Of a stretch of 64,000 nucleotides of DNA, positions 27,701-34,808 are shown one piece after another (positions within the stretch are counted from its first letter, which is position 1; every line of letters starts with the position of its first letter). The DNA comes from JB111 sp052093225 (GTDB lineage Bacteria; Actinomycetota; Actinomycetes; Actinomycetales; Actinomycetaceae). The notes under the pieces were generated by a model. The model was not told the DNA's origin. It saw only the letters and a list, made by a program, of their open reading frames with translations, and did not search any database. Where the stretch lies: the NCBI GenBank assembly GCA_052093225.1, contig JBQDDG010000016.1:1-64000 (forward strand), read 5' to 3'. Made by a program: the position numbers and the translations under genes.

Positions 27701-28491
27701 CACCAGTCGCCGGACTCCGGGACGTCGGTCTGGTCCCCGAAGACCTGTGGGGAGGCCGGGGGAAGGTCGGCGTACCAGTCGTAGAAGCTGAGCATCGAGC
27801 CGCCGATGAGCTGGTGGAAGCGGGCGCCCGAGGAGAAGGACACCTGGCTCATGGCGGGGATGGGGGAGAAGCCCGTGGCCCGGTCCGGGCCCAGGTACTT
27901 CACCGTGTAGACGTAGGCGGCGGCGACCAGCTCGACGGCCTCGTTCCAGGTGGCGCGCACGAGTCCGCCCTTGCCGCGCAGCGACTTGTACCGGCGCGCC
28001 TTCTCGGGGTCCTCGACGATCGACTTCCACGCGAGCACGGGGTCGCCGCCCTCGACCTGCGCCTTCGCCTCGCGGAAGAGACGGACGAGTTCGCCGCGCA
28101 CGTACGGGTAGCGCACCCGGGTGGGGGAGTAGGTGTACCAGGAGAAGGAGGCGCCGCGCGGGCAGCCGCGGGGCTCGTACTCGGGGCGGTCGGGGCCGGC
28201 GGAGGGGTAGTCGGTCTGCTGCGACTCCCAGGTGATGATCCCGTCCTTGACGTAGACCTTCCACGAGCACGACCCGGTGCAGTTGACGCCGTGCGTGGAG
28301 CGGACCACCTTGTCGTGGCTCCACCGGTCGCGGTAGAAGGAGTCCCCGGAGCGCCCGCCCTCGAGGTGGACCTCGCGGTTGTCCTCGCTGACGCGGGCGC
28401 GGGAGAAGAACTTGCGGGCACCGATGAGGGCGTCGGTGAGCGACCCGTCCGGCCCGGGGGCGGCGGGACGCTCGGTGTCACGGATGGTCAT
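24757..28491 (-). CDS. narG: Respiratory nitrate reductase alpha subunit
   Basis: The 1244-residue subunit is the usual length for cytoplasmic-facing NarG. It carries the HGVNCTGSCSWKVYVKDG segment (His/Cys ligands of the FS0 4Fe-4S cluster), GCPRGASFSWY, and MGAGTNHWFH and WGSNVPLTRTPDAHW around the bis-MGD molybdenum site. There is no twin-arginine signal, so the active site faces the cytoplasm, where nitrate is reduced to nitrite. The ATG at 28491 has an AGGAGG site and overlaps narK by ATGA. Confidence 0.97.
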   Translation of the reverse strand: MTIRDTERPAAPGPDGSLTDALIGARKFFSRARVSEDNREVHLEGGRSGDSFYRDRWSHDKVVRSTHGVNCTGSCSWKVYVKDGIITWESQQTDYPSAGPDRPEYEPRGCPRGASFSWYTYSPTRVRYPYVRGELVRLFREAKAQVEGGDPVLAWKSIVEDPEKARRYKSLRGKGGLVRATWNEAVELVAAAYVYTVKYLGPDRATGFSPIPAMSQVSFSSGARFHQLIGGSMLSFYDWYADLPPASPQVFGDQTDVPESGDWWDAAYLIMWGSNVPLTRTPDAHWMAEARYRGQKVVSVAPDYAENVKFADEWLAPHPGTDAALAMAMGHVILREFFVETTTDYFRDYVSRYTDLPFLVEVSRDEQGTWQAGKFVVAADLGEDEVGAEAATEHAVFKPVLVDSATGRPAVPGGTLGHRFAADGEGRWNLELGDVVPALSMAEHAEGAVEVQLPRFDTAEQGEVAHVLRGVPVRTVGGRTVTTVFDLLLARYGVGREGLPGRWPTGYDDASQPATPAWQEAITGVPASAAARIAREFAVNARESKGRSMIIMGAGTNHWFHSDTIYRTFLTLTNLTGCQGVNGGGWAHYVGQEKVRPITGWMHLANALDWSRPPRQMTQTTYWYMHTDQWRYDQFGADRLAARTGAGSFAGTTTADAVALSQRLGWQPYFPQFDISSLDVADRAKEAGQETIPFLVDELKHGRISFAAEDPDAPNNYPRIWSMWRANTLGSSAKGDQYFLKHLLGVDHDVRAEETPPEFRPRDVRWRDEAPTAKIDLLLTLDFRMTSTTLHSDVILPAATWYEKHDLSTTDMHPFIHSFNPAISTPWQSRTDWETWQTIAEKFSELAKTHLGTRTDVVAFPLQHDTASAMATPHGRVLDWKKGECEPVPGRTMPTLVEVERDYTKIHEKYSAVGPLLEKLGMTTKGLTYDVHEFVEELGQLNGLVEDGVAAGRPSIATDLKAAEFILRLSGTTNGEMALQGFRTLEKRTGTRLADLAEENAGRKVTFADTRSAPVPVVTSPEWSGSETGGRRYSPFTINVERNKPWHTLTGRQHFYLDHDWLLEMGESMPVFRPPLDMTALFGEVRVGERHGDGIAVRYLTPHNKWAIHSMYQENFFMMNLSRGGQTIWMSVEDAESVGIADNDWIEAVNRNGVVSARAVVSHRMPRGTAFMHHGQERTVNVPLTESTGKRGGIHNSLTRIMLKPSHLIGGYGQLSYAFNYYGPTGNQRDEVTVIRRRSQDVEY

Positions 28492-29729
28492 GGGTCCTCC
28501 TGACGCGTGCCTGGTCGCTCGACGGCGGCGCGCCGGCTCGCGGCGCGGCCCACCATGAGCGTGATGACGATGGCGACGGCCGCGGCGCCCGCGAGGGCGA
28601 GGAGACCGAGACCGTAGTTGGACTGCCCGATCCAGAGCTGCCCGAGGATGAGCGGCGGGACGAAGCCGCCGAGACCGCCCGCCGCACCGACGAGGCCGGT
28701 GACGGCGCCGACCTTCGCCGGGTCGCTCGCCTGGCCGACGAGTGCGAAGACCGCGCCGGTCCCGAGGCCGAGCCCGATCGCGAGGACGAGGAAGGCGGCC
28801 GTGCCGATGCCGTCGAGCGAAGGGTTGAAGCTGAGCGCGACCGCCATCGCGGTGACGAGCCCGTAGGAGACGAGCAGGGTGCGGACCGGCCCGATCATGT
28901 CGGCGAGCTGGCCGCCGATCACTCGGCAGACCACCGCGAGGATGACGAACCCGCCCATGCGGAACGAGGCGTCGGAGGCATCGAGCGCGTACTCGTTCTG
29001 CAGGTAGGTGGGCAGGTAGACGGAGAACGCCACGTAGCCGCCGAACGAGATGGCGTAGAGGTACATCGCCTGCCACGTGAGCGTGAGTCCCGCGGCCGCC
29101 CGGACCTTCGTGAGCATGGGGACGCGCGACGGCGTCCAGCCCGGTGCGTCGCGCATGAGGAACCAGGCCGCTGCCGCGTAGCCGGCGAGGACCACGGCGG
29201 CGGTGAGGAACGGGGCCGGCTCGCCGATGTTCGTGAAGAGGGGGACGGTGATGAAGGCGGAGATCGCGGTGCCCGCCATGCCGGCGCCGTAGATGCCGAG
29301 CGCGAGCCCGCGCTTGGCGGGCGGGAACCAGGCGTTGACGTAGGGGACGCCGACGGCGAACGACGTGCCGGCGATCCCGAGGAAGAACCCGCCGACGAGC
29401 AGGGCGGGGTAGCTGTCCAGGCCGAACAGCCCGAGGAAGAGCACGGGGACGATGGTGACGACGGAGATCAGCGGCATCATCACGCGGCCGCCGAACCGGT
29501 CGGTCAGGGCGCCGACGGGGATGCGCCCGAGCGAACCAACGAGCACCGGGACCGCGACGAGGAGCGCGGAGTCGGCCGTGAGACCGCGCTCGACGAAGAT
29601 CGAGCCCAGTGGGCTGAGCAGCGCCCACGCCCAGAAGTTGAGCATGAACCCGAGGGTCGCGAGCACGAGCGCCCGCGTCCGCGCACCCTGATCGCTCTTG
29701 CCCTCGTCGGCTGTCCGATCAGCGGTCAT
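28488..29729 (-). CDS. narK: Nitrate/nitrite transporter, MFS family
   Basis: The 413-residue protein has about 12 membrane segments. It shows NNP-family features: FMLNFWAWALLSPLG in TM1, GGYVAFSVYLPTYLQNEY and the glycine-rich GLVGAAGGLGGFVPPLILG signature of nitrate porters. It should import nitrate for NarG and/or export nitrite. It is the first gene of narK-G-H-J-I-mobA and is divergent from the regulator at 30000. The ATG at 29729 has a GGAGGA site. Confidence 0.94.
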   Translation of the reverse strand: MTADRTADEGKSDQGARTRALVLATLGFMLNFWAWALLSPLGSIFVERGLTADSALLVAVPVLVGSLGRIPVGALTDRFGGRVMMPLISVVTIVPVLFLGLFGLDSYPALLVGGFFLGIAGTSFAVGVPYVNAWFPPAKRGLALGIYGAGMAGTAISAFITVPLFTNIGEPAPFLTAAVVLAGYAAAAWFLMRDAPGWTPSRVPMLTKVRAAAGLTLTWQAMYLYAISFGGYVAFSVYLPTYLQNEYALDASDASFRMGGFVILAVVCRVIGGQLADMIGPVRTLLVSYGLVTAMAVALSFNPSLDGIGTAAFLVLAIGLGLGTGAVFALVGQASDPAKVGAVTGLVGAAGGLGGFVPPLILGQLWIGQSNYGLGLLALAGAAAVAIVITLMVGRAASRRAAVERPGTRQEDP

Positions 29730-29770
29730 GCGGTCCTCCGGAGGCCCGTGCTGCGACTTTCTCGGAGCAT

Positions 29771-29810
29771 AGACCGAAATTTTTAAGTGAGTCGTACGTC
29801 ACGAAATTCG
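29771..29810. promoter_or_regulatory. AT-rich control region between narK and the divergent regulator
   Basis: A short tract containing AAATTTTTAA stands out from the GC-rich surroundings. It is followed by GTGAGTCGTACGTCAC (29787-29802), with GTGA/TCAC arms eight bases apart around CGTACG. This is the natural site for the narK promoter and a regulator. Outer CCGAA/TTCGG arms flank it. No exact FNR or CRP consensus is present. Confidence 0.45.
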
Positions 29811-29812
29811 GG

Positions 29813-29910
29813 GTCTCGCCCCCGTCGAGCGACGGCGCGACGCGGTGCCCCGTATGCGGTGACACGACCGGCGACTGCCAGGACGTCTCGCCCCCGTCGA
29901 GCGACGGCGC
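29813..29910. repeat. 26-bp direct repeat pair upstream of the nar regulator
   Basis: An identical 26-base sequence occurs at 29813-29838 and 29885-29910, 72 bases apart start to start. Each contains the inverted repeat CCGTCG-AG-CGACGG. Both lie in the narK/regulator intergenic region, 90-190 bases before the regulator start, so a pair of operator sites is plausible. Confidence 0.7.
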
Positions 29911-29999
29911 TACGGTGCGCCAGACGCGCTGCCCGCCGGCGCCTCGCCCGGCCCCGGTGGTCGGGCCTCTCCGACCCCGAGCGAACCAGCGAGCTGCCC

Positions 30000-30611
30000 G
30001 TGACCGTTCCGCCGGTGCCCCGGCGCCAGCGCGCGCTGCTCGACGCGCTCCTCGGGCGCAGCGAGCCGGCGACCGTCCAGGACCTCGCGGAGCTCACCGG
30101 CCGTCATCCCACGACGGTGCGCGCGCACCTGCAGGAGCTCGAGTCCGCGGGGCTGGTTCGGGCGATGCCGCAGCGCGACGGTGCCCGCGGCCGACCACGG
30201 CTCTTCTGGTACGCCGTCCGCCCCGTGGAGATCGCCCTCGCGGACCTGGCCACGGAGCTCGTCGCCGACCTGCGCGCGAGGGACGGCGGCCTGGGTGACG
30301 CCGCCTATCAGGCGGGGCGGCGGATGGTGCGGGGGACGGTCGACGACGTCGACGACCTGCGCGTGCTCATGACCAGGCTGGGGTTCGACCCGGTCGAGGA
30401 CGAGGAGACCCCGACCACCATGTGGTTCCGGTCCTGCCCCTACGCGCGCGTCGTCGCCCACGCCGGGACCGAGGTCTGCGCGATGCACGAGGGACTAACC
30501 GACGCCGCGCTGGAGTCCGGCAGCGGGCCGGCCGACCGGCGGGCGGTCATCGACCCGCTCGTCGAGCCGGGCTTGTGCCGACTCCGTCTTGTCCCGCGCG
30601 ACGGATCCTGA
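30000..30611 (+). CDS. COG2345/SufR-like helix-turn-helix regulator with cysteine motif
   Basis: The 203-residue protein starts at GTG 30000. It has a winged helix (LLDALLGRSEPATVQDLAELTGRHPTTVRAHLQELESAGLV) and a C-terminal sensory region with SCPYARVV, EVCAMH and a third cysteine in GLCRLRLV. This arrangement resembles COG2345/SufR regulators that bind an iron-sulfur cluster through C-terminal cysteines. Only three cysteines and a nearby His are seen here, so cluster binding is inference. Its divergent position next to narK suggests it controls nitrate respiration in response to oxygen or NO. No clear ribosome site precedes it; it may be leaderless. Confidence 0.8.
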   Translation: MTVPPVPRRQRALLDALLGRSEPATVQDLAELTGRHPTTVRAHLQELESAGLVRAMPQRDGARGRPRLFWYAVRPVEIALADLATELVADLRARDGGLGDAAYQAGRRMVRGTVDDVDDLRVLMTRLGFDPVEDEETPTTMWFRSCPYARVVAHAGTEVCAMHEGLTDAALESGSGPADRRAVIDPLVEPGLCRLRLVPRDGS

Positions 30612-30647
30612 CCCGGGCCGCCCCTGCGCGGACCTACCATCGCGACC

Positions 30648-31961
30648 ATGGAGCCCTTCACGCTGTCCGACGGGGTCGTCGAGCTGGTCGTCCCGGGCGA
30701 GGCCGACATCGACGCGATCCACGACGCCTGCCAGGACCCCGCGATCCAGGAGTGGACGACGGTCCCCGCCCCGTACTCGCGTGCGGACGCGGAGTACTTC
30801 GTGCGCGAGGTCGCGGGCCCGGGCTGGGCGGAGGGAGCCCCCCACTGGGCGGTCCGGGAGGTGCGCGACGGCGGGTCGGCCCTCGTCGGGATGCTCTCGC
30901 TGACCGGGGCCGAGCCGGGCGGCCGGGCCGAGCTGGGGTTCTGGATGGCGCCCGGTGGGCGCGGCCGGGGTCTGCTCGCCCGGGCGGTCGCCCTCGCCCT
31001 CGACACCGCCTTCGCGCGCGGGGTCGCCGCCGTCGGGTGGGCGACCGAGATCCACGACGGCGAGCTCAACTGGGACTCGTGGCGGGCCGTGTGGCGGCAC
31101 GGGTTCCGGCTCGAGGGCCTCGCGCGCGCCGCGCTGACGAACAAGGGCCGGCTGCACGACGGCCTGCGCGCCACCCTCCTCGCCGGCGAGCCCCGCGAGC
31201 CCGTCGCCCCCTGGGACGGGCCTGCCCGCGGGGCCGGGACGGCCAGTGGTGCAGCACCGAGCACGGCCGCCGCGCCGACGGACCTGAGCTCGGCTACCGC
31301 GCCGACCGACCTGAGCACGGCCACCGCGCCGACCGGGCCGACCTCCCGGGCCGAGCCCGAGGACGGGACCCGCGTCCCGGCGTCGGGCGGGCCAAGCACG
31401 GCCGCCGCACCGACCGGAGCGCCCTCCCGGGCCGAGCCGGAGGACGGGACCCGCGTCCCGGCGTCGGGCGGGTCGGAGGGACGACCGGCCACGGACCTGC
31501 CCGACCCGCGTGACCCCGAGGCGCTCGTCCGCCAGTTCCACGCGACGTACGACCTGCCGGTGATCACCTCCGGCGCCGACTCCGACATCGCCCGCGTACA
31601 CATGCGCACCGGCCTGGTGGTCGAGGAGGCGGCCGAGCTCGTGGGCGCCGTGTACGGGGAGCGCGCCGAACAGATCCTCGTGGAGGCCTTCGCGCGGGCC
31701 GTCGCCGCGGACGACCGGACCCGCGACACGGTGGAGGTGGCGGACGCGCTCGGCGACCTCGTGTACGTGGCCTACGGGATGGCGCTCGAGTGCGGCATCC
31801 CGCTGCCGGCCGTCCTGGGGGAGATCCAGGCGTCGAACATGTCCAAGCTCGGGGCCGACGGGCTGCCGATCTACCGCGAGGACGGCAAGGTGCTCAAGGG
31901 GCCGGGCTTCTTCCCGCCCGACATCGCCGGCGTGCTCGACCGGGAGCGCCTCGCCGATTGA
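30648..31961 (+). CDS. GNAT acetyltransferase fused to a MazG-like NTP pyrophosphohydrolase
   Basis: The 437-residue protein has a GNAT domain of the RimJ/RimL type at residues 1-180 (ELGFWMAPGGRGRGLLARAV is the acetyl-CoA loop). A linker of about 100 residues follows, rich in Ala/Thr/Pro/Ser with two near-identical blocks (SRAEPEDGTRVPASGG). An all-alpha MazG/PRA-PH-like domain occupies about 285-437 (VVEEAAEL, DALGDLVYVAYGMALE, then KVLKGPGFFPPDI). MazG-type domains hydrolyse nucleoside triphosphates or similar. The single uninterrupted frame supports a real fusion. Substrates are unknown. ATG 30648 follows the regulator by 36 bases. Confidence 0.85.
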   Translation: MEPFTLSDGVVELVVPGEADIDAIHDACQDPAIQEWTTVPAPYSRADAEYFVREVAGPGWAEGAPHWAVREVRDGGSALVGMLSLTGAEPGGRAELGFWMAPGGRGRGLLARAVALALDTAFARGVAAVGWATEIHDGELNWDSWRAVWRHGFRLEGLARAALTNKGRLHDGLRATLLAGEPREPVAPWDGPARGAGTASGAAPSTAAAPTDLSSATAPTDLSTATAPTGPTSRAEPEDGTRVPASGGPSTAAAPTGAPSRAEPEDGTRVPASGGSEGRPATDLPDPRDPEALVRQFHATYDLPVITSGADSDIARVHMRTGLVVEEAAELVGAVYGERAEQILVEAFARAVAADDRTRDTVEVADALGDLVYVAYGMALECGIPLPAVLGEIQASNMSKLGADGLPIYREDGKVLKGPGFFPPDIAGVLDRERLAD

Positions 31962-31994
31962 CGGGCTGACCGGGCGGTGCGGTCTCGACCGGCC

Positions 31995-32123
31995 GCGCCC
32001 GCCGGGAGAGAGCCGTGGGCATGGCGGCGGGAGGCGGGATCGAGCCGTGGCCAGGCGCGCCCGCCGGTAAAGAGCCGTGGGCAGGCGCGCCCGCCAGGAG
32101 AGAGTCGTGGGCATGGCGGCGGG
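31995..32123. repeat. Three imperfect 27-37-bp direct repeats
   Basis: Copies starting GCGCCCGCC and running through GAGAGCCGTGGGCA occur at 31995-32031, 32057-32083 and 32087-32123. The first and third also share ATGGCGGCGGG. They fill the gap before the M3 peptidase. Function is unknown. Confidence 0.75.
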
Positions 32124-32163
32124 CGGCGTGCACGGGCCGTCGCCGCGGTGCGACCATGTCCGG

Positions 32164-34269
32164 GTGACCAGTGCCGACGCCGTGACCCTGCCCGACGACA
32201 ACCCGTTCGCCCGCCCCTCGCCGCTCCCGTTCGGGATGCCCGAGTTCGAGGCGATCAGGCTCGAGCACCTGATGCCTGCGCTCCGTGCCGGGCGTGCGGC
32301 GCAGCGGGCGGAGTGGGAGGCCGTCGCGTCCGACCTCTCCGCGCCGACGGTGGAGAACACCCTCCACGCGCTCGAGCGCTCGGGCGAGCTCCTACAGCGG
32401 GCGGCCGTCGTGCTGTCGACCCTCGCGGGCTCGGTGGGCGGCGACGAGCTCGACGCGATCTCCACGGAGAACGCGCCCGAGTCCTCCGCACACGGTGACG
32501 CCTTCTGGCTCGACGCCCGCATCTACGACCGCTTCCGCGCGCTGCAGGGCGCCGGCGGGATCGACGAGCAGGACGCCTGGGCGGTCGATGAGTACGTCCG
32601 CGGCTTCGAACGACAGGGCGTCGGTCTCGGCGAGGCGGAGACCGCGCGGCTGCGCGCGCTGAACTCCGAGATCTCCGAGCTGACCACGGACTTCCGCAAC
32701 CGCGCGGCCGCCGGCATGGCGGCGGCCGCCCTGCCGGTGCGCGACGAGGCGTCGCTGGCAGGGCTGGACGAGGGACGTCGTCGGACGCTCGCCGAGTCCG
32801 CGTCCTCGAGGCCGGAGGCGGCGGACGGGGCCGACCACCTCATCACCTACGTGCTCCCCACCCAGCAGCCGCTGCTCACCGAGCTCACCGACGCCGCCAC
32901 GCGCGCCGAGGTGCTGTCGCGCTCCGTGGCACGCGGCACCGGGGTCGACCCCGCGACCGACACACGCTCCCTCGTCCGCGCCATCGCCCGGGCCCGCGCC
33001 GAGCGCGCACGCCTGCTCGGCGCGGAGCACCACGCCGAGGTCGTCGCACGCGGTGCTACCGCCCCTGACGCCGACGCGATCCAGGCCATGCTCGCCCGCC
33101 TCGCGGCCCCGGCCGTCCGCAACGCGGCGCAGGAGGGCGAGGAGCTCGCGGCACTGGCCGCAGCCGATCCGGAGCGGCCCGCGGACGCCGGCGAGCTGGC
33201 CGCCGGCGACTGGGCCTACTACTCGGAGCGGCTGAAGACGCAGCGCTACGCCGTCGACGACGCCGTCCTGCGCCCCTACCTCGAGCTCGACCGTGTCCTC
33301 GACGACGGCGTCTTCCTCGCTGCCCATCGCCTGTACGGCCTCACCTTCACCGAGCGGCCGGACATCCCGGGCTACGCCGAGGGCGTGCGCGTCTGGGAGG
33401 TCGCGGAGGAGGACGGCACCCCGCTCGGGCTGTTCGTCGGCGACTTCTACGCGCGCGAGCACAAGCGCGGAGGTGCGTGGATGCACGACCTCGTCACAGG
33501 CGCGGAGCTGACCGGGACGTCGCCGGTCGTGGTCAACAACGCCAACATCACGCGCCCCCCGGCCGGCGAGCCCACGCTGCTCACCTGGGACGAGGTCCGC
33601 ACGTTGTTCCACGAGTTCGGGCACACGCTGCACTCGCTGCTGTCCATGGCCCGCTACCCGGGCTTCGCCGGCACCGCCGTCCCGCGCGACTTCGTCGAGT
33701 TCCCCTCGCAGGTCAACGAGCAGTGGATGGAGCACCCCGAGGTGCTCGCCTCCTTCGCCCGGCACCACGGGACCGGTGAGCCGCTGCCCCGGGAGACGGC
33801 CGAGCGCCTGCGTTCGATGGGGGCCTACGGCCAGGGGTTCGCGACCTCGGAGTACCTCGGAGCGGCGATCGTCGACCAGGCATGGCACCGGATCGGCCCC
33901 GACGAGGTCCCGGCCGACGACGAGGGTGTGCTGCCGTTCGAGGCCGCGGCCCTCGCCGACGCCGGGCTCATCGACCCGCGCGTCCCGCCGCGCTACCGCA
34001 CCACGTACCTCAACCACTCCTTCGGCGGCGGGTACGACGCCCAGTACTACTCCTACATCTGGTCCGAGGTGCTCGACGCCGAGACCGTGGAGTGGTTCCG
34101 GTCCCACGAGGACGGCAACCTCGGGCTCACGCGGGCGGCGGGGGACACGTTCCGTGCCGAGCTGCTGGCGCGCGGGAACTCGCGCGACCCGCTCCGCTCG
34201 GTCGAGACGCTGCTGGGCAGGAAGCCGTCGATCGACCCGCTGCTCAAGCGCCGCGGCCTGACCGACTGA
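32164..34269 (+). CDS. M3 family oligopeptidase (Dcp-like)
   Basis: The 701-residue protein matches peptidyl-dipeptidase Dcp/oligopeptidase A throughout (NPFARPSPLPFGMPEFEAI at the start, GLFVGDFYAREHKRGGAWM, VVVNNANIT). The zinc motif HEFGH lies near residue 482, with the third ligand Glu in the following DFVEFPSQVNEQWMEHPE. The GTG at 32164 was chosen because the preceding in-frame codons run into the intergenic repeats. There is no signal peptide; it should degrade short peptides in the cytoplasm. Confidence 0.92.
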   Translation: MTSADAVTLPDDNPFARPSPLPFGMPEFEAIRLEHLMPALRAGRAAQRAEWEAVASDLSAPTVENTLHALERSGELLQRAAVVLSTLAGSVGGDELDAISTENAPESSAHGDAFWLDARIYDRFRALQGAGGIDEQDAWAVDEYVRGFERQGVGLGEAETARLRALNSEISELTTDFRNRAAAGMAAAALPVRDEASLAGLDEGRRRTLAESASSRPEAADGADHLITYVLPTQQPLLTELTDAATRAEVLSRSVARGTGVDPATDTRSLVRAIARARAERARLLGAEHHAEVVARGATAPDADAIQAMLARLAAPAVRNAAQEGEELAALAAADPERPADAGELAAGDWAYYSERLKTQRYAVDDAVLRPYLELDRVLDDGVFLAAHRLYGLTFTERPDIPGYAEGVRVWEVAEEDGTPLGLFVGDFYAREHKRGGAWMHDLVTGAELTGTSPVVVNNANITRPPAGEPTLLTWDEVRTLFHEFGHTLHSLLSMARYPGFAGTAVPRDFVEFPSQVNEQWMEHPEVLASFARHHGTGEPLPRETAERLRSMGAYGQGFATSEYLGAAIVDQAWHRIGPDEVPADDEGVLPFEAAALADAGLIDPRVPPRYRTTYLNHSFGGGYDAQYYSYIWSEVLDAETVEWFRSHEDGNLGLTRAAGDTFRAELLARGNSRDPLRSVETLLGRKPSIDPLLKRRGLTD

Positions 34270-34430
34270 CCCGGGCCGGGCCGGGCTGGACCGGGCCAGG
34301 CCGAGCCAGGGAGCGGGGGCGGGGGCGGGGCGACTTGAGCGCCCCTGCCCGTTTCCCCCGCCCTGCCCGCGCCTTGCCCTCTCGTGCCCCATGCGGTGCC
34401 GCGCGGCGACGGCCTGCTGCCTGGACAGGT

Positions 34431-34576
34431 GAGTCGTACCTTCCCGCGCCGAGTCGTACCTTCCCGCGCCGAGTCGCACTTTCCTGTGCCGAGTCGTATC
34501 TGTGTGCTCGAGTCGTACGTCCTGGACGTACGACTCGAGCTGGGAGGTACGAGTCGAGACCTCAAAGTACGACTCG
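34431..34576. repeat. GAGTCGTAC repeat array with 20-bp tandem units
   Basis: Three 20-bp units GAGTCGTACCTTCCCGCGCC (two exact, one degenerate) run from 34431 to 34490. A shortened unit follows, then a palindrome and two or three inverted or direct copies of the 9-base core up to 34576. About eight cores occur in 146 bases. The core also appears, with three further matching bases, in the narK control region (29789-29800). Confidence 0.8.
34506..34540. repeat. Perfect 17-bp-arm palindrome
   Basis: GCTCGAGTCGTACGTCC is followed by a single T and then its exact complement. A 35-base near-perfect dyad with a one-base centre suggests a protein-binding site or a cruciform rather than an RNA terminator, since the loop is too small. 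Confidence 0.85.
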
Positions 34577-34747
34577 CCGATTTCCCCGTGTGGGCTCGGA
34601 AGGCAGGCAGGCAGGCAGGCAGCAGGTGGGCGGGGACAGGTGCATCAGGTCGGTCCGGCGCGCAGGCCTCGGCGGCGCCCGCGCACAGCCCGCCAGGACG
34701 GAACTCCGCGCACAACCCGCCAGGAAGGAACTCCCGGCACAGCACGA

Positions 34748-34781
34748 CGACGGGGCCCCACCTCGCGGTGGGGCCCCGTCG
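34748..34781. terminator. Hairpin terminator of the subtilase gene
   Basis: A 15-bp perfect stem (CGACGGGGCCCCACC) encloses the loop TCGC and lies 28 bases past the subtilase stop. It also faces the M3 peptidase transcript from the other side and can act in both directions. Confidence 0.85.
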
Positions 34782-34808
34782 CGCTCAGCGGCCGAGCCGC
34801 TCAGCTGA

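Larger units (their letters stand above)
34270..34808. other. Repeat-rich intergenic region between convergent genes
   Basis: This 539-base gap has no supportable gene. It contains GC-rich simple sequence (34270-34380), an array of GAGTCGTAC motifs in both orientations (34431-34576), a GGCA tetranucleotide run (34600-34624), two copies of a 25-base repeat (GCGCACARCCCGCCAGGA..., about 34678 and 34706) and a terminator hairpin (34748-34781). Confidence 0.8.

Noticed and set aside
26041..28503. 820-residue ORF opposite narG
   Set aside because: Antisense shadow of a gene with complete NarG motifs; no recognisable domain.
24757..29628. Apparent NarG with a very long N-terminal extension
   Set aside because: The extra 379 residues read narK out of frame; the ATG at 28491 has a strong ribosome site and the ATGA overlap with narK.
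29787..29802. CRP/FNR-type site upstream of narK
   Set aside because: GTGA and TCAC arms are eight bases apart instead of six (CRP), and there is no TTGAT-N4-ATCAA (FNR).
34431..34490. CRISPR-like array
   Set aside because: The 20-bp units are directly adjacent without unique spacers and no cas genes are present; the 22-bp and 13-bp arrays fail for the same reason.
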